From Salticus scenicus (taxonomy: Eukaryota; Arthropoda; Arachnida; Araneae; Salticidae), in assembly GCA_963930645.1 (NCBI GenBank), contig OZ005651.1, positions 133,922,975-133,986,974 on the forward strand: 64,000 nucleotides of DNA, in the 5' to 3' direction. Position 1 is the stretch's first letter. The number at the start of each line of letters is the position of its first letter. This document shows positions 1 through 10,590 of this stretch, piece by piece. The notes under the pieces were generated by a model. That model was given only the letters and a program-made list of their open reading frames with translations. It made no database searches and was not told where the DNA came from. The position numbers and the translations under genes were made by a program.

Positions 1-597
1 CGAAGCCCATTGCTGTTGGTATAGATGATAATTTTATCGTAATGAAAGATATACTAGATTTATGATTGTAAAGAGATACCTTTTTGATCAAGGTATTAGA
101 AGAATGGAGCGGCTGTTGTCTCATTATTCCATCTCAAAAGGATACATCACCTTCAGGGCTATTTTTTCGAAGTTTTTGCAGCGCAAAATTCACCAAAAAA
201 GAGTCTGTGTAAGCTGCAATAAAATTTGCAACGGATATGGTTTACTACATCACCTCATGTCTCCAAACACTTAACCTCATCAATGAAAAACTAATGCCGA
301 TTATAAATTAGGGTTAAGCGAATACGGATTCTTTATTGCATTCCAAATGTCTATAAAAATGTTTAAATTATTCATATATATATATTATAAAAATTGGATT
401 TTTTTATTATTTATTTGTACTTTCTAAAACATTTATTGGGCTTATTAAATGTATAACAATATTAACCAAATTTTTCTATACAGGTTGTATGGCTCAATTA
501 CCCTAAATTTATATAGATACATCGTTTTAAAAATTAAACCTAAAATTGCTTTGTTCCTTAACCCTTAACATTTTCAGACATGTGTAGGTTTTGTCAA
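1..597. other. Unassigned AT-rich sequence
   Basis: No gene or recognised repeat is visible. A 70-codon open frame on the plus strand (62-274) has a Cys-rich centre (CVSCNKIC) but no recognisable domain, flanking splice pattern or related frame, so I do not call it. Confidence 0.5.
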
Positions 598-629
<32 letters not shown>

Positions 630-718
630 GAATAAATAAAAAAATAAAATAAAATAAAATAAATAAAAATAAATAAATAAATGAATAAATAAAAAATAAA
701 TAAATAAAATAAAAATCT
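598..718. repeat. (TAA)n / (TAAA)n low-complexity tract
   Basis: About 120 bases built from TAA, TAAA and TAAAA units with occasional TGAA. It is a simple repeat; the minus-strand open frame through it (poly Phe/Tyr/Ile) is an artefact of composition. Confidence 0.9.
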
Positions 719-1050
719 CATATATAATCTTTATAGTTTTCCATATAAATTAGACAAAAATAAAATGCTTTTAAATATTTATCAGTGAATTAATGTGAAA
801 AAGACAATCTGAATATTTTAAGACGAATATTGCATCAATCACGCAGTGCGAGAGTCATAGAGGACTTCTAATTAAAATATTTTTACATCCCACAAACTTC
901 AGTAGTGTTAACTTTTATTTTCCATAGTGTTAATATTTTTGAAAATTTTTATATTCTGCTTGATTCTACTCAGATACGACTACATGACGCATTGTGGTTT
1001 TCGTAATTCTGCGAAATTCAATTTAAAATTTTATAAACTATTTCAAAAGC

Positions 1051-1196
1051 TGCCAACATCCTAATTAATAATCTGGAATATTATTAGTGCCCGTCCTTTT
1101 TTACACACCACTTAATTTTTGGATTAATTTTCTCCAAATGTATTTACGATGAAATAAGAAGAAACATACTCTAAAAAAAGACTTATACTAGGCGTG
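1051..1196 (+). repeat. TGCCAAC palindromic family, left-arm fragment (copy 1)
   Basis: The piece starts TGCCAACATCCTAATTA and carries, in order, the family blocks CCCGTCC, ACACCA, CTCCAAATGT and TTACGATGAAATAAGA. The right arm is missing and the sequence runs almost directly into the GGCCC palindrome at 1205. It is a truncated member of the family also seen near 1.7, 26.3, 26.5, 30.1, 33.5, 34.9, 51.7 and 52.6 kb. Confidence 0.65.
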
Positions 1197-1204
1197 TCGT
1201 ATTA

Positions 1205-1364
1205 GGCCCGCTGTACACTGACGAGACATGAGGCAAAGTTTAACGCGACATGCGACACACGCATGCTCTAAATACAAATTCATCTCCTGAAAACTGTGTA
1301 GAGCATGCGTGTGTCGCTTGTCCCATCAAACTTTGTCTCATGTCTCTTCAGTGTGCGGTGGGCC
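1205..1364. mobile_element. 160 bp palindromic MITE with TTA flanks (PIF/Harbinger-like)
   Basis: Two arms of about 65 bases form a near-perfect inverted repeat. One end starts GGCCCGCTGTACACTGACGA and the complement of the other starts GGCCCACCGCACACTGAAGA. TTA lies directly outside both ends (1202-1204 and 1365-1367), which fits the 3 bp TWA target duplication of PIF/Harbinger elements. There is no coding capacity. The superfamily call rests only on the duplication and the GG-rich terminus. Confidence 0.6.
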
Positions 1365-1735
1365 TTAAAACTCGACGATAGGTTTCATGCCCCAACCCTC
1401 CTTTTTCTAGTCAATTTTGTTCTTTTATTCCTTCCGGTGTTAGTCTTTTTTTTTCCCCACACTTGACATTGTGAGTTTTTTGTTTTCGTCCCATGCTTTT
1501 TCCTATGGAATTTTGATTCTTTCCCGTGTTTCTATGGATTTTTAGCCTTTTCCCTTGTTTTTTACATCCTAAAGTGCGGTGGCGGGTATCAGCAGTCTGG
1601 ATTAGGTTGTAGGCAGCTATATGTATTTCTTAAAGTGCCAACTTTAAGAAATATTATATGTGAAATTATATGTGAAAAGAAAATTATTTTCTCTGGCCAA
1701 CAAATTGGATACTTTCTTAAAATTTAGCATATATG
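1365..1735. other. Unassigned, pyrimidine-rich stretch
   Basis: Between 1430 and 1570 the plus strand is unusually rich in T and C with repeated TTTTCCC-like words. No polymerase, splice or coding pattern could be tied to it. Confidence 0.4.
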
Positions 1736-1938
1736 CATACCTGCCAACCATCTCATTAATAAGCGTAAAATCGTTAACGTCCCTTTTTTTACACCACATC
1801 ATTTTTAGAGTAATTCTCTCCAAATGTTTTTATGATTAAATAAGAATTAAATTACTGAAAAAAATGATTGGTGGAAAAAAAAAAAAAAGCAGAGACTAAA
1901 AGTTTTACGCTTCATAGCGAGATGGTTGGCAAGTATGT
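1736..1938. mobile_element. TGCCAAC palindromic element, full copy (copy 2)
   Basis: The ends read GCATACCTGCCAACCATCTC on one strand and ACATACTTGCCAACCATCTC on the other. The arms continue through GTAAAA, a T-rich block and TTTTTAGAGTAATTCTCTCC around an AT-rich centre (TATGATTAAATAAGAA). About 200 bp, no open frame, foldback structure. I could not define a convincing target duplication because the flanks are themselves TATAT-rich. Confidence 0.75.
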
Positions 1939-4910
1939 ATATGACATAATAGTTTTTTGACTGAGTTATAATGTTTGAATTTTCACCCTGATACTTATAA
2001 CATATTAGAAAAAAAACGTGTGACTATTATATTTTAGGTTAACATTCTCTCTTTATATACTTGGAAAAGTGACTTACTGAGGGAAAGGAATATGTTTATG
2101 ATTATTTGATTACACACACACATGCACAGACAGAGAAAAAAATGAAATAAAACTACATCAAGATATTTTCAGTTTATTTTTACTGTTTTCTAGAAAAATA
2201 TTTAAAAATTTCATGTACAAAATGTTTCGATATATTGCTTAAAAAAAGCTGCGGTAGACAATGTCACAAAAATATATATGAAATGTTTTTTACGTTCTTC
2301 TTTTCTAAAATTATTAGTATCTGCATATATCATTTCATTGCAGTTTCCAAATTAGTGCAATGAATAATAATAAAATTCTTTTAAATGAACTTTATTCAAT
2401 TTATTTTTACAAGATCACCAAGCCAACGAAATTCCCCTTTGATAATCTTTTATTCTAAAAACATCAGGAAATGAAATGCATACATTTTACCCTTTAAACT
2501 CCAACCGTAGAAAGTAAAAGCTAAGTAATCGTCACTCCGCCCTTGTTTTTGGCATCTGATTTATTGTTTCGACATCGTTTCAATGATCTGTCATTTAAAG
2601 ATCGACATTCAAGCCTTTGTTCTACTTGCACAAGAGTCATAATTTCCCGAGTAAACTATCTTCACACACCATTTTCTCTTAATTCGACTGAGGGCATGCA
2701 ACTCCAAGCGTAAATAATGCCCCTACCAAGAAACAACCAGGAATTCCGAAGACGACAGACATCGTATTTCCATCAGAACATGACAGCGACCAACCTTCGC
2801 TAGCAATGTTGTAGTAGGTCAATGGAGTAGACATTTAGAGAATGAAAGCGCTGCTTTCCAAATTACAATGGACTCATAAATTTTATGGCTTAAGAACAAT
2901 TGCCCTGATGCGAAAAATATAAATAAATTCATGCAGATATTTATGGAACAATAAGATCATGAGGTAAATTTTCTTGCACGGTAAAAGGTTTTTATAAATA
3001 ATATCGTTCCGACATGGTCTGTTTTCTTATCACTTTATAGCCCAAAATTTTTACATTTCGCTGAAGTGTTTTTTTTTTTTTCCGTTCATATGACAAAATG
3101 AAGAAAAACGTTACAGATATTTTTATGAGCTATCTATTTACAATGTATAATGCAAATGCTCGTTTCTGGTAATCCAAAATTCTTTTGTATTCTTTTTGGC
3201 ATGAATGATGCATTTTCTATTTAAATGACTATGTAGGTATATGCTCTAAATATGTCATGCAGGCATACGTTTCATAATTTCTAAAATAAAATCTTTGACG
3301 AAAATTCCCTTTATATATTCCATTTGAGAGTGTTATTCATATCTAATAAAAATAAGCCTAATACCTCAATTATATATTGATTTCTACAGAAAAAAGAAGA
3401 AACTAACAATTTTTAAAAATAAAACCAACAGATATACTTTTTAATTAATTGATTTGCTGTATAATTTTAACATTAACACAATTCTAAAAGGAGTTCAAAA
3501 TGATTCTGAGGGTTTTGTTTTTCTGAAACAGTAAGAAGAGACAAAATATTAGTCAATACGTATACTGAGTGCTCCAGAAGGCCATATCTCAAAGAGCAAA
3601 TAAATACTACGAAAGGTTTACTAACATAGATCTGGCGCGGATATGTACTACGCTAATGATGTCCAGGATAGACATGGGCTAGTTGTGATACATACCTTTC
3701 CAAAAAGTTTATCGAACATATTTCAGACATCATGTAATTATTTTTTTGCACAATTGCACACAGATTACGCAGGGTAGGAGCACCCAAGGTAAATAAAGCC
3801 ACCAGTCTTCATCAAACTAAAAAAAAAAAAAAAAACTTTTGGCAGTCCTAGCTGTGTTGCAGAAAATTGATATGAATAGCCACAATCGTTTCCGAGTCAT
3901 TAATTGCGACTTGGAGTTGCCTCGTTCCCGTATTATGAGTAATTTTCTCAATTAAATGCTAGATCTCTACCACATGAATATTATAGATATTCTACCATGA
4001 CAACTATTCCAATTTATTTCACATTTGTGCGTTAGTATTTGCGTGAACGCTTTGCGCAAACAAAAAATTTGAGATAGTGATTTTTTTTTAAACTTAACAA
4101 AAAAAAAGTATGTCTACATATCTTCCCAGATATGTCTACATATTTTCCTAGCATCTAGATAATTTGGTTTTAAGTTTAGTTTTTAATTTATTAGTTTTTT
4201 GTGTTGCCTGAAAAATTGTAACCGAAGGAGAAAACACGGTTTGAATGTTTGCTCCTCAATTATATCTATCGTAATTTTTAAAAAGAGTTGTAGCAAGATT
4301 TAACGTTTGACTTTTTAATAACTGTAGCCGAAATATTTGTTTTCAACTTAATTGTGTACTTACAAATTTCAATTGCATTGCATTGGTCTACATCAATAGG
4401 ATAAAATTTCATCACTGGATTTCCTCTCTTGGAACACTTAAAGTTCAAGGTACACTACAAGCCCGTAACATCAGACATAGATCTTATCATCAGGATAGTA
4501 ATTGTTTCACAGACATCCATTTTTGGTTCCTTGAATTCACATTTTGAAGTTTTGAAGCATCTATTGTGGTATATAAAAGAAATTTTGAACACCTGTTGTG
4601 ATTAAACATTGCTATTTTTCCCCAGCTATCTATTATTAGGCTTATACTTGTTAATAAAGTCTTTAATTCGTACCACTATCTATATAATTTTCTTTGCAAG
4701 TTGATCCCGCTGTTGAGACATCGCACGATGAGATTTTTTTTTTTTTTTTTTTTTTTTTTAAATGTAAAACTGTTTCGGCATGGTCTGTTAAAACAACAAC
4801 TTTGAATATCTAATGATGATCCAAATCCTTCAAACCCGTCTTTCGTGTTAAAAAAATATTAGACATTTAAATGTAACATTATTTAGGACATCTAAATAGT
4901 CTAGGCTGAC
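1939..4910. other. Unassigned intergenic or intronic sequence
   Basis: Nothing coding is visible. The 2400-2830 segment is more complex and less AT-rich than its surroundings and could be single-copy. Homopolymer tracts sit at 3066-3081 (T), 3819-3835 (A) and 4732-4760 (T). The 3555-3800 segment looks like old repeat but matches no family I can name. Confidence 0.4.
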
Positions 4911-5175
4911 CATATGTCCTCGAATCTTGAGGACAGTCCCCGAATCTCGAGGACAGAATTACCTTCGTCCCCAAAAAATTACAACACATTTGGGGACGCC
5001 GGCTATAAAGTTATTAATGTTTTATTATGGTAATTTATTATATGTAAACTAAATTATCTGAAATAAGTTCTTTTAGGTGCTTTATACATAAAAATTACAA
5101 AAATTTTACAATTTAAGGTGATTTAATTATTTTTTTTATTTTTTTGTCCTCGAAATTCGAGGACGCCGCTATCTT
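4911..5175. repeat. GGCTGACCATATGTCC repeat with small dyads
   Basis: It begins with GGCTGACCATATGTCCTCG and carries several short dyads of the form GTCCTCGAA...TTCGAGGAC near 4917-4965 and 5146-5166, separated by AT-rich sequence. The same motif occurs in inverse orientation near 52445 (GGACATTTGGTCAGC), so this is a dispersed repeat. The class is unknown. Confidence 0.5.
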
Positions 5176-5212
5176 TGTTCCCAAATTCAATGAAAAAAAT
5201 GTGGTCACTGTA

Positions 5213-5515
5213 CAGTCAGCCCCCCTTCCCACCACCACCTAATTTCGCCGTAAATTATCGTAGAAGCATGCGGCTGGTACCTATCGATCTGCATCAACGT
5301 CTAGTTTTTAATGGTGTAGTTCGATTTTACTTAAGGGGTCAACTACATATTAAAACAGGTATAAACTTCATTTTTTTCAATGATGACCCCTATTTTTGAC
5401 CTCATATTCCAATTTTTGAGATCAAGGCAGTTCGGAAAACCTACCTATTTATATACTTTAAATCAATTCGAAACAGAGTTACACGTGAAAATGTAATAGG
5501 GGACCGTCTATACAT
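5213..5515 (+). repeat. Left terminal inverted repeat of family A element
   Basis: It aligns by eye with the reverse complement of about 8120-8427. The best-conserved part is the outer 200 bases; beyond that the match becomes patchy. A C-rich run (CCCCCCTTCCCACCACCACC) follows the CAGTCAGC terminus here, where the right end has a homopolymer instead. Confidence 0.7.
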
Positions 5516-6035
5516 TTAGAAAAAATAAATTTTGATCTACCATGCAACATATATTATTTATTAAATTTCACACCGGAAACAAAGTTCAGAAATGTTTATT
5601 ATAAAATAAAAAACGATTTTAATTCGCAAAACTTTCTGTGTTAGTATATGAATTGAAAGATTTTTATTGGTTTCTATTTATTAAACATTAAATAGTAAAA
5701 TACATCACTTCATACGAAGAAAATTTATTAGCTTGAATCATATGAACCCTACAATACAATGTTGAATTACAAATATCTAGGTACCAAGGTAAAAGAATAA
5801 TAGTAATAATGATAATAACATTAATAGCGGTTAAAAGAAAAAAAAAGTGTTTAATATTTAAGAAAAAGAATTATCTACTTCTTGTTGGGTATATTTTTAT
5901 TTAATGCAGTAAGCCCCGCATGAAAGTGTTACTCTTTAGTTTTAAATATAATTTTAGGCGTACAAACCAACAATAGATAATATACAAAAATACAGATAAC
6001 AAGATTTAATCTAAAATCTGAGAAAGGATATTTAA

Positions 6036-6300
6036 TATTTTCGCGACTGCTGACGTAGTTTCACATCATTTGGAAATCTGTAACTCCTCCAGTGGGCGTT
6101 TCTTTCACAATTTGTGTGTTACGATATTTCTTAAGAATATTCCTTATATTCATATTTATATAAACAAAATAGTATGAAACAAATACTTTCACTAGAAAGA
6201 GTATAATTATTGTGTATATTCATATGAAAATAAATATGGATATAGAAAAAACGTTTTCTTATTGCCTAGAACGAACATTCCCCGTTCTGTAGTCGTCTAC
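6036..6300 (+). repeat. Fragment of TTAA-type CACTTTCGCGACCGC element
   Basis: It starts directly after TTAA (6032-6035) with TATTTTCGCGACTGCTGACG and shares GAAATCTGTAACTCC.CCAGT and AGAAAGAGTA blocks with the complete copy at 51916-52219. The right terminus is not recognisable here. It lies inside the family A element and so inserted after it or was carried by it. Confidence 0.5.
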
Positions 6301-6479
6301 CGTACTTGAATTCTTAATTTTAAATGCATAAAATCTATATCTTTAAAAGTTATAAGACATATTACTTAGTTTTAAATTATTTTTCCATGATAAATGTGTC
6401 GCCAGTTTTACGGCGTGATTAGAATAATCGAAAATAAATAATATTGCGCTTTGTTTCAATGATAGATTTTAAAAACTTA

Positions 6480-6516
6480 AAAAAAAAAAAAAAAAAAAAA
6501 ATCCACTATATTATTC

Positions 6517-6551
<35 letters not shown>
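6480..6551. repeat. A tract followed by (TA)n
   Basis: About 21 A residues, a short spacer, then a (TA)n run of about 15 units. Simple repeat inside the family A element. Confidence 0.9.
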
Positions 6552-6555
<4 letters not shown>

Positions 6556-6874
6556 ACATTTAATAAAAAGTTTATATATTTTGCGATAAAATTTAAATAG
6601 CATAAACGGTAGAGTAAACGAATGCGAAAATGTCACAACAAGATTAAAACAAAAAATATGTTTTAAAAAATCTGATAAAAATTAATTATATTAATTTAAA
6701 AGAAAGCAAAAACAAAAGTATTTTTCACTGCATATTGCCCTTTCAAATAATAATCCTCATCCTACGGCATTTTCTAAATCATGATATATAACTTGAGATG
6801 CACGAATCCTAGAATATTCAAGTTAAAAACAAAAGACAAAAGGGATAAAATAGAATTTTAGCAGTGAGAAACTA

Positions 6875-7032
6875 CACTGTTAAAAAAATGCAGAAAAAAA
6901 ACAGAAATTCTCTGTAATTTCAGAAAAAAAGTCGTAAAATACGTTTTGTCTACGTAATTTTCCCGTAATTTACGCTTTTTTTTCTGAAATTACAGAGAAT
7001 TTCTGTTTTTTTTCTGCATTTTTTTAACAGTG
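6875..7032. mobile_element. 158 bp palindromic MITE with TA duplication
   Basis: The ends are CACTGTTAAAAAAATGCAG in both directions and TA flanks both sides (6873-6874, 7033-7034). The arms match almost perfectly over about 70 bases (CAGAAATTCTCTGTAATTTC is in both) around a short TACG-rich centre. TA duplication and small size fit a Tc1/mariner-mobilised miniature element. It is nested in the 3.2 kb family A element. Confidence 0.85.
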
Positions 7033-7470
7033 TAGAAAAAGTTATGTAATATTTAAGAACAAAGACTTAACATTTCAGAATCGAGTAAACTCCTTTTTGC
7101 AACGAAAGCCACACCTTTACAGAATTTTTCTAAAACTTTACATTATAAAACAAAATTATTTTACACACTTCCAATTAAATCATTTAAATTTTGTCTTCAG
7201 CATTTAATGTAGTAAATGCCATTGACATTTATGCATACCAGCATCACATATAGAGTCATATACGAGTATGCAAACTAGTTTTTTTAATACTGTTTCCGCA
7301 ATATAGAGGCGGGGTTACATTTCTTTTGGAATTCTTTCCCAATCTCTTGCCTGCATTGCGATAATTTTATAAAAAATAAAGCCAATTTGTATAATAAACA
7401 TCGAAATGTTCCTTAGAAAACAATTATAATAACATAAAGGTAAATTAAAATAGTTTTTCTTCAAAATGTA

Positions 7471-7755
7471 CAGGGCCTGATTAAGGGGGAAGCTCGCTCT
7501 TCACACATTATTTATACTTACACCGTTATTTTTTAACAAATACTTTCCTCCTATAATAAACAGAAAAATTTCATTAAAAATTATTTTAAAAGAATTCTGG
7601 TGTCTAATAACGGTGAGTAAATTGGATTGTTTTACACCGTTCATTTTTTATAAAAAATATTTCCTCGTCAAAGCGTGGAATTTCTATGACATGAAGTAAA
7701 AAATAATTGTAAAAATATTCCGGTATGAGCGAGCTTCCCCCTTAATCAGGCCCTG
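7471..7755. mobile_element. hAT-type MITE, 285 bp, copy 1
   Basis: Terminal inverted repeats of 29 bases begin CAGGGCCTGATTAAGGGGGA and are perfect at both ends. The 8 bp duplication AAAATGTA is exact (7463-7470 and 7756-7763). CAGGG termini with an 8 bp duplication are diagnostic of hAT. No coding capacity. A second copy of identical length lies at 32986-33270. Confidence 0.95.
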
Positions 7756-8596
7756 AAAATGTATAGAAACATTGACTCACAGAGGATACAAATTATAACA
7801 AGTGACGCCCCCTAACAGCAGTAAAAAATGAAATATCACTGTAACTCAAAAAATAATGTTAGGAACGAGCTGTAAATTTGGAAACCCATGTTTTTGATGA
7901 CGGCCGTTCTATTCGTGCAAAAATTAACATAGGTCATAATTCATAATTTTTTCAAATATGAATTTATTAATAATTTTCATAATTCAAAAAATGTTTTTTT
8001 AGCAAAAATTTGCATGGAATATGTTTGGGTCACTTCATTCTAACGAATAAAAAAAAAAAACAGAATTTAAATATCATAATTATTTCGGAAGATATGATTT
8101 AATGTTTGTCACATTCATTTAACATTAGCATCCCCAAAATTTGACAGCTTATAACTCTATGAAAAATTGAGCGAAATATATAAACTATACCATTTTCCGT
8201 GATGATTTGATCCAAAGAATTCAAATAAATTATAAAAAAGAGGGGTTACCATTGAAGAAAATGAAGTTGATGTCAGTTTTAATATGTAGACGACCCCCTA
8301 AGTAAAATCTAACTATAACATTATAAACTAAACGTTATTACAAACTCATCAGTACCAGTCGCATGTTTCTACGATAATTTACGGCGAAATTAGGTGGGGG
8401 GTGGCGTTTTTTTTTTTTGGCTGACTGTACCATCCATAAAAATGTACAATACCAGTTCTGTAAAAACGTTTAAATGTCACACCGTCATAACAGGTTCCGT
8501 CTCGGTGCGATTATATAAAATGTATCCTATTTTCAGTTTTGATTTTGTTGGCACTTCTATAAATAAAACTTTTTTTTTTGAAGTAATAGTGATGGC

Positions 8597-8823
8597 CAGG
8601 GGTCGTAGTCTCCGCCTTTTTTTCAAGACACTTTGAGAAATGAGAAATTTATCCCGTTCTCGCTACCATTATTTTTATACAATAATTTCTATACTGTGTA
8701 ATCACGACATATTATTTAAAAAATGCAATAAAGATTTCTCTAATTAAAAAGTGGTGGCAAAAAAGGCGAAATGGTCTCATACTTGAAAGTGTCTTGAAAA
8801 AAAGGCGGAGACTACGACCCCTG
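8597..8823. mobile_element. hAT-like palindromic MITE, about 227 bp
   Basis: Inverted ends start CAGGGGTCGTAGTCTCCGCC and continue through TTTTTTTCAAGACACTTT on both sides (38 bases). The flanking 8-mers GTGATGGC and GAGATGGA match at 6 of 8 positions, a decayed hAT-style duplication. The centre is AT-rich and non-coding. Confidence 0.75.
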
Positions 8824-9111
8824 GAGATGGACTTATATATTGTACTTAATGATTTCATTGATATGTTAAATAAATATAATATATATTTTTATGCTGAAAA
8901 ACGAAATTTATTGCAAATTTTAGCATCAAAAGAAAAATAATTTAAAAAATGAATCCATTAGGTAATGCACAAATATGTGTAGAATTGAACATAATTATGA
9001 TGGGCATATAAAAGTCTATATCACGTTCATTAAAAACGTTCTTAGAACGTACTTGTAGGACTATTTTTGAACATTCAGAGTAGGTTTCGGCACTGCTTGG
9101 GTGCTCTCTAA

Positions 9112-10406
9112 CAAGTGAAGTATGAATGAGTAAAATTCCGATTAAAACCAAATCAATCTTAAATTAAAGAGCATGGTCGAAAACATAGGATAGCGTTCAA
9201 ATTTGCTGCAAGAACTCCCCAGGGGGCAAGAAATGAACCTTAAACTTTTAGATGCTTTTTATCAAAATCGAAAAAAAAAAAGACTCCAGCTCGCAGAAGC
9301 GTGGTGCTGTGCCAAGGTCTTAGATTCGTGTTACGTAGTTCCTGCGTTCGAACCCCGACGGAACACTTACCATTTTTTTTTCTTTCCAAAATATGCATAT
9401 ACAGATATATTATATGCATACTTCTTTTTAATAAAAAAAAAAGAAAAAAAAATAAGGAAGCTAATTATTAAATTTAATTAAAAAATATATTTAAATGTTT
9501 AATTAAATTATTAAAACAATTTTTTTCAACTGAAAAAAAAAATATTTTTAATTTTTCTTTGTAACTTATATAAATGACGAGTTTAAGAAAAAATAAATTT
9601 TATTTACACATTTTTTTTCTTTCCTAAAGTTTCAGTTAATTTTTTTTTTATCAATATTTTACGTCAAAGTCGCTAGTAGCAAATGATGATCGTCTGCTTT
9701 TAATTTTGTTATTCTTCGTACACAAAAATGAATAGTATTTCTATTAAATTATTAAAATTATTTTATTTCAAGCGAAAAAATGCTTTTAATTTTTCTTTCT
9801 AAATTAAATAAATGAATAATTCAGAGAAAAATATTACCTTTATTTATTTATTTATTTATTTTTGCTTTATATAAATTCTTAATTAATATTTTTTGCCAAC
9901 GCTGCTAAAGCATAAAGCGCCTCCAAAAGCTGATCGTCTGCTTTTAATTGAATTATTTTTCATGCGGAAAAAGAAACAACTTTTACTTATATAGTCGTTA
10001 TTGTGATAAATTTTCGTTTATACGTTGCGCTTATAAATTGAAAAAATGCTTATGTTTTGATCATTTTTTTTATTTGTAATCATAGTCATTATTAACTTGA
10101 CACTAAATTTGTAAATTTAAGCATATATATATATATATTTTTTTTTTCCGTAAAGAGATAATTTTATCCTATATTCCATAATAACATCTTTGTATAGAGT
10201 AGATTTATTTTTAATTACATAATTAAATTTCATAATTATTTTCTCTAAAATTATTCATTTATTTTAATATTTTGTTTTATTTCATTTATATATATTATAT
10301 ATAAGGTTGTTGCAGCAAATTTGTACGCTACCGTACGTTTTCGACCATGCTTTTTAAATGCTCGGTTTTGTTTAAATCGGAATTTTACTCATTCATACTT
10401 CCCTTG
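9112..10406. repeat. 1.3 kb unit bounded by about 95 bp inverted repeats
   Basis: The outer arms begin CAAGTGAAGTATGAATGAGT on the left and, complemented, CAAGGGAAGTATGAATGAGT on the right. They share GTAAAATTCCGATT, AGCATGGTCGAAAAC and CAAATTTGCTGCAA. Inside are a tRNA-like segment (9270-9385) and two diverged copies of a roughly 235 base AT-rich unit, both ending near GATCGTCTGCTTTTAATT (about 9689-9707 and 9931-9949). No target duplication or transposase was seen, so the class is open. Confidence 0.6.
9270..9385 (+). repeat. tRNA-like (SINE-type) segment
   Basis: It contains a B-box-like GCGTTCGAACCCC about 50 bases after GCAGAAGCGTGGTGC, and is followed by T and A runs. A SINE head or decayed tRNA is the simplest reading. 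I could not fold a full cloverleaf. Confidence 0.4.
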
Positions 10407-10590
10407 CAAGTTTGAAGGAAAGTAGCCGGTTCGAACACAGGTCGTGACGGTAATTTTAGCCGTTCAAAGTTTTCCTTGGATTTCTCCCAACTCACGTAAT
10501 TACGGTCTAGGACCATTTAGAAAGATCCCCGACGGAGAGCATTCCCTTAGGTGTAGGATTCTCGAGTAGTAAATCCCATCACCACCATCA
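10400..10590 (+). repeat. tRNA-derived SINE, family 1 (copy 1)
   Basis: A B-box GGTTCGAAC lies at 10438-10446, followed by a body with GTTTTCCTTGGATTTCTCCC, ACGTAATTACGGTCTAGGAC, AAGATCCCCGACGG and TAGGATTCTC. The same body blocks in the same order occur at 25.6 kb and 55.8 kb. No internal coding. It may transcribe from its own Pol III promoter if intact; the A-box is poor. Confidence 0.65.

Larger units (their letters stand above)
5213..8427. mobile_element. 3.2 kb non-autonomous element with long TIRs and TA duplication (family A)
   Basis: Both ends read CAGTCAGCC inward and are flanked by TA (5211-5212, 8428-8429), as in Tc1/mariner-type insertions. The inverted repeats run about 300 bases with moderate divergence and share blocks such as CACCTAATTTCGCCGTAAAT, ATTATCGTAGAA.CATGCG and GGGGTC.(A/T)CTACATATTAAAAC. 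No transposase frame lies between them. Nested inside are a (TA)n tract, a palindromic TA element (6875-7032), a hAT miniature element (7471-7755) and a piggyBac-like fragment near 6036. Diverged relatives occur at 12.7-13.1 kb and 27.8-28.3 kb. Confidence 0.75.

Noticed and set aside
527..721. 64-codon minus-strand open frame
   Set aside because: Translation of a TAAA repeat; Phe/Ile/Tyr only, no biological signal.
9112..10406. Candidate DNA transposon from inverted arms
   Set aside because: The inverted repeat is real, but I found no target duplication and no transposase, so I list it only as a repeat.
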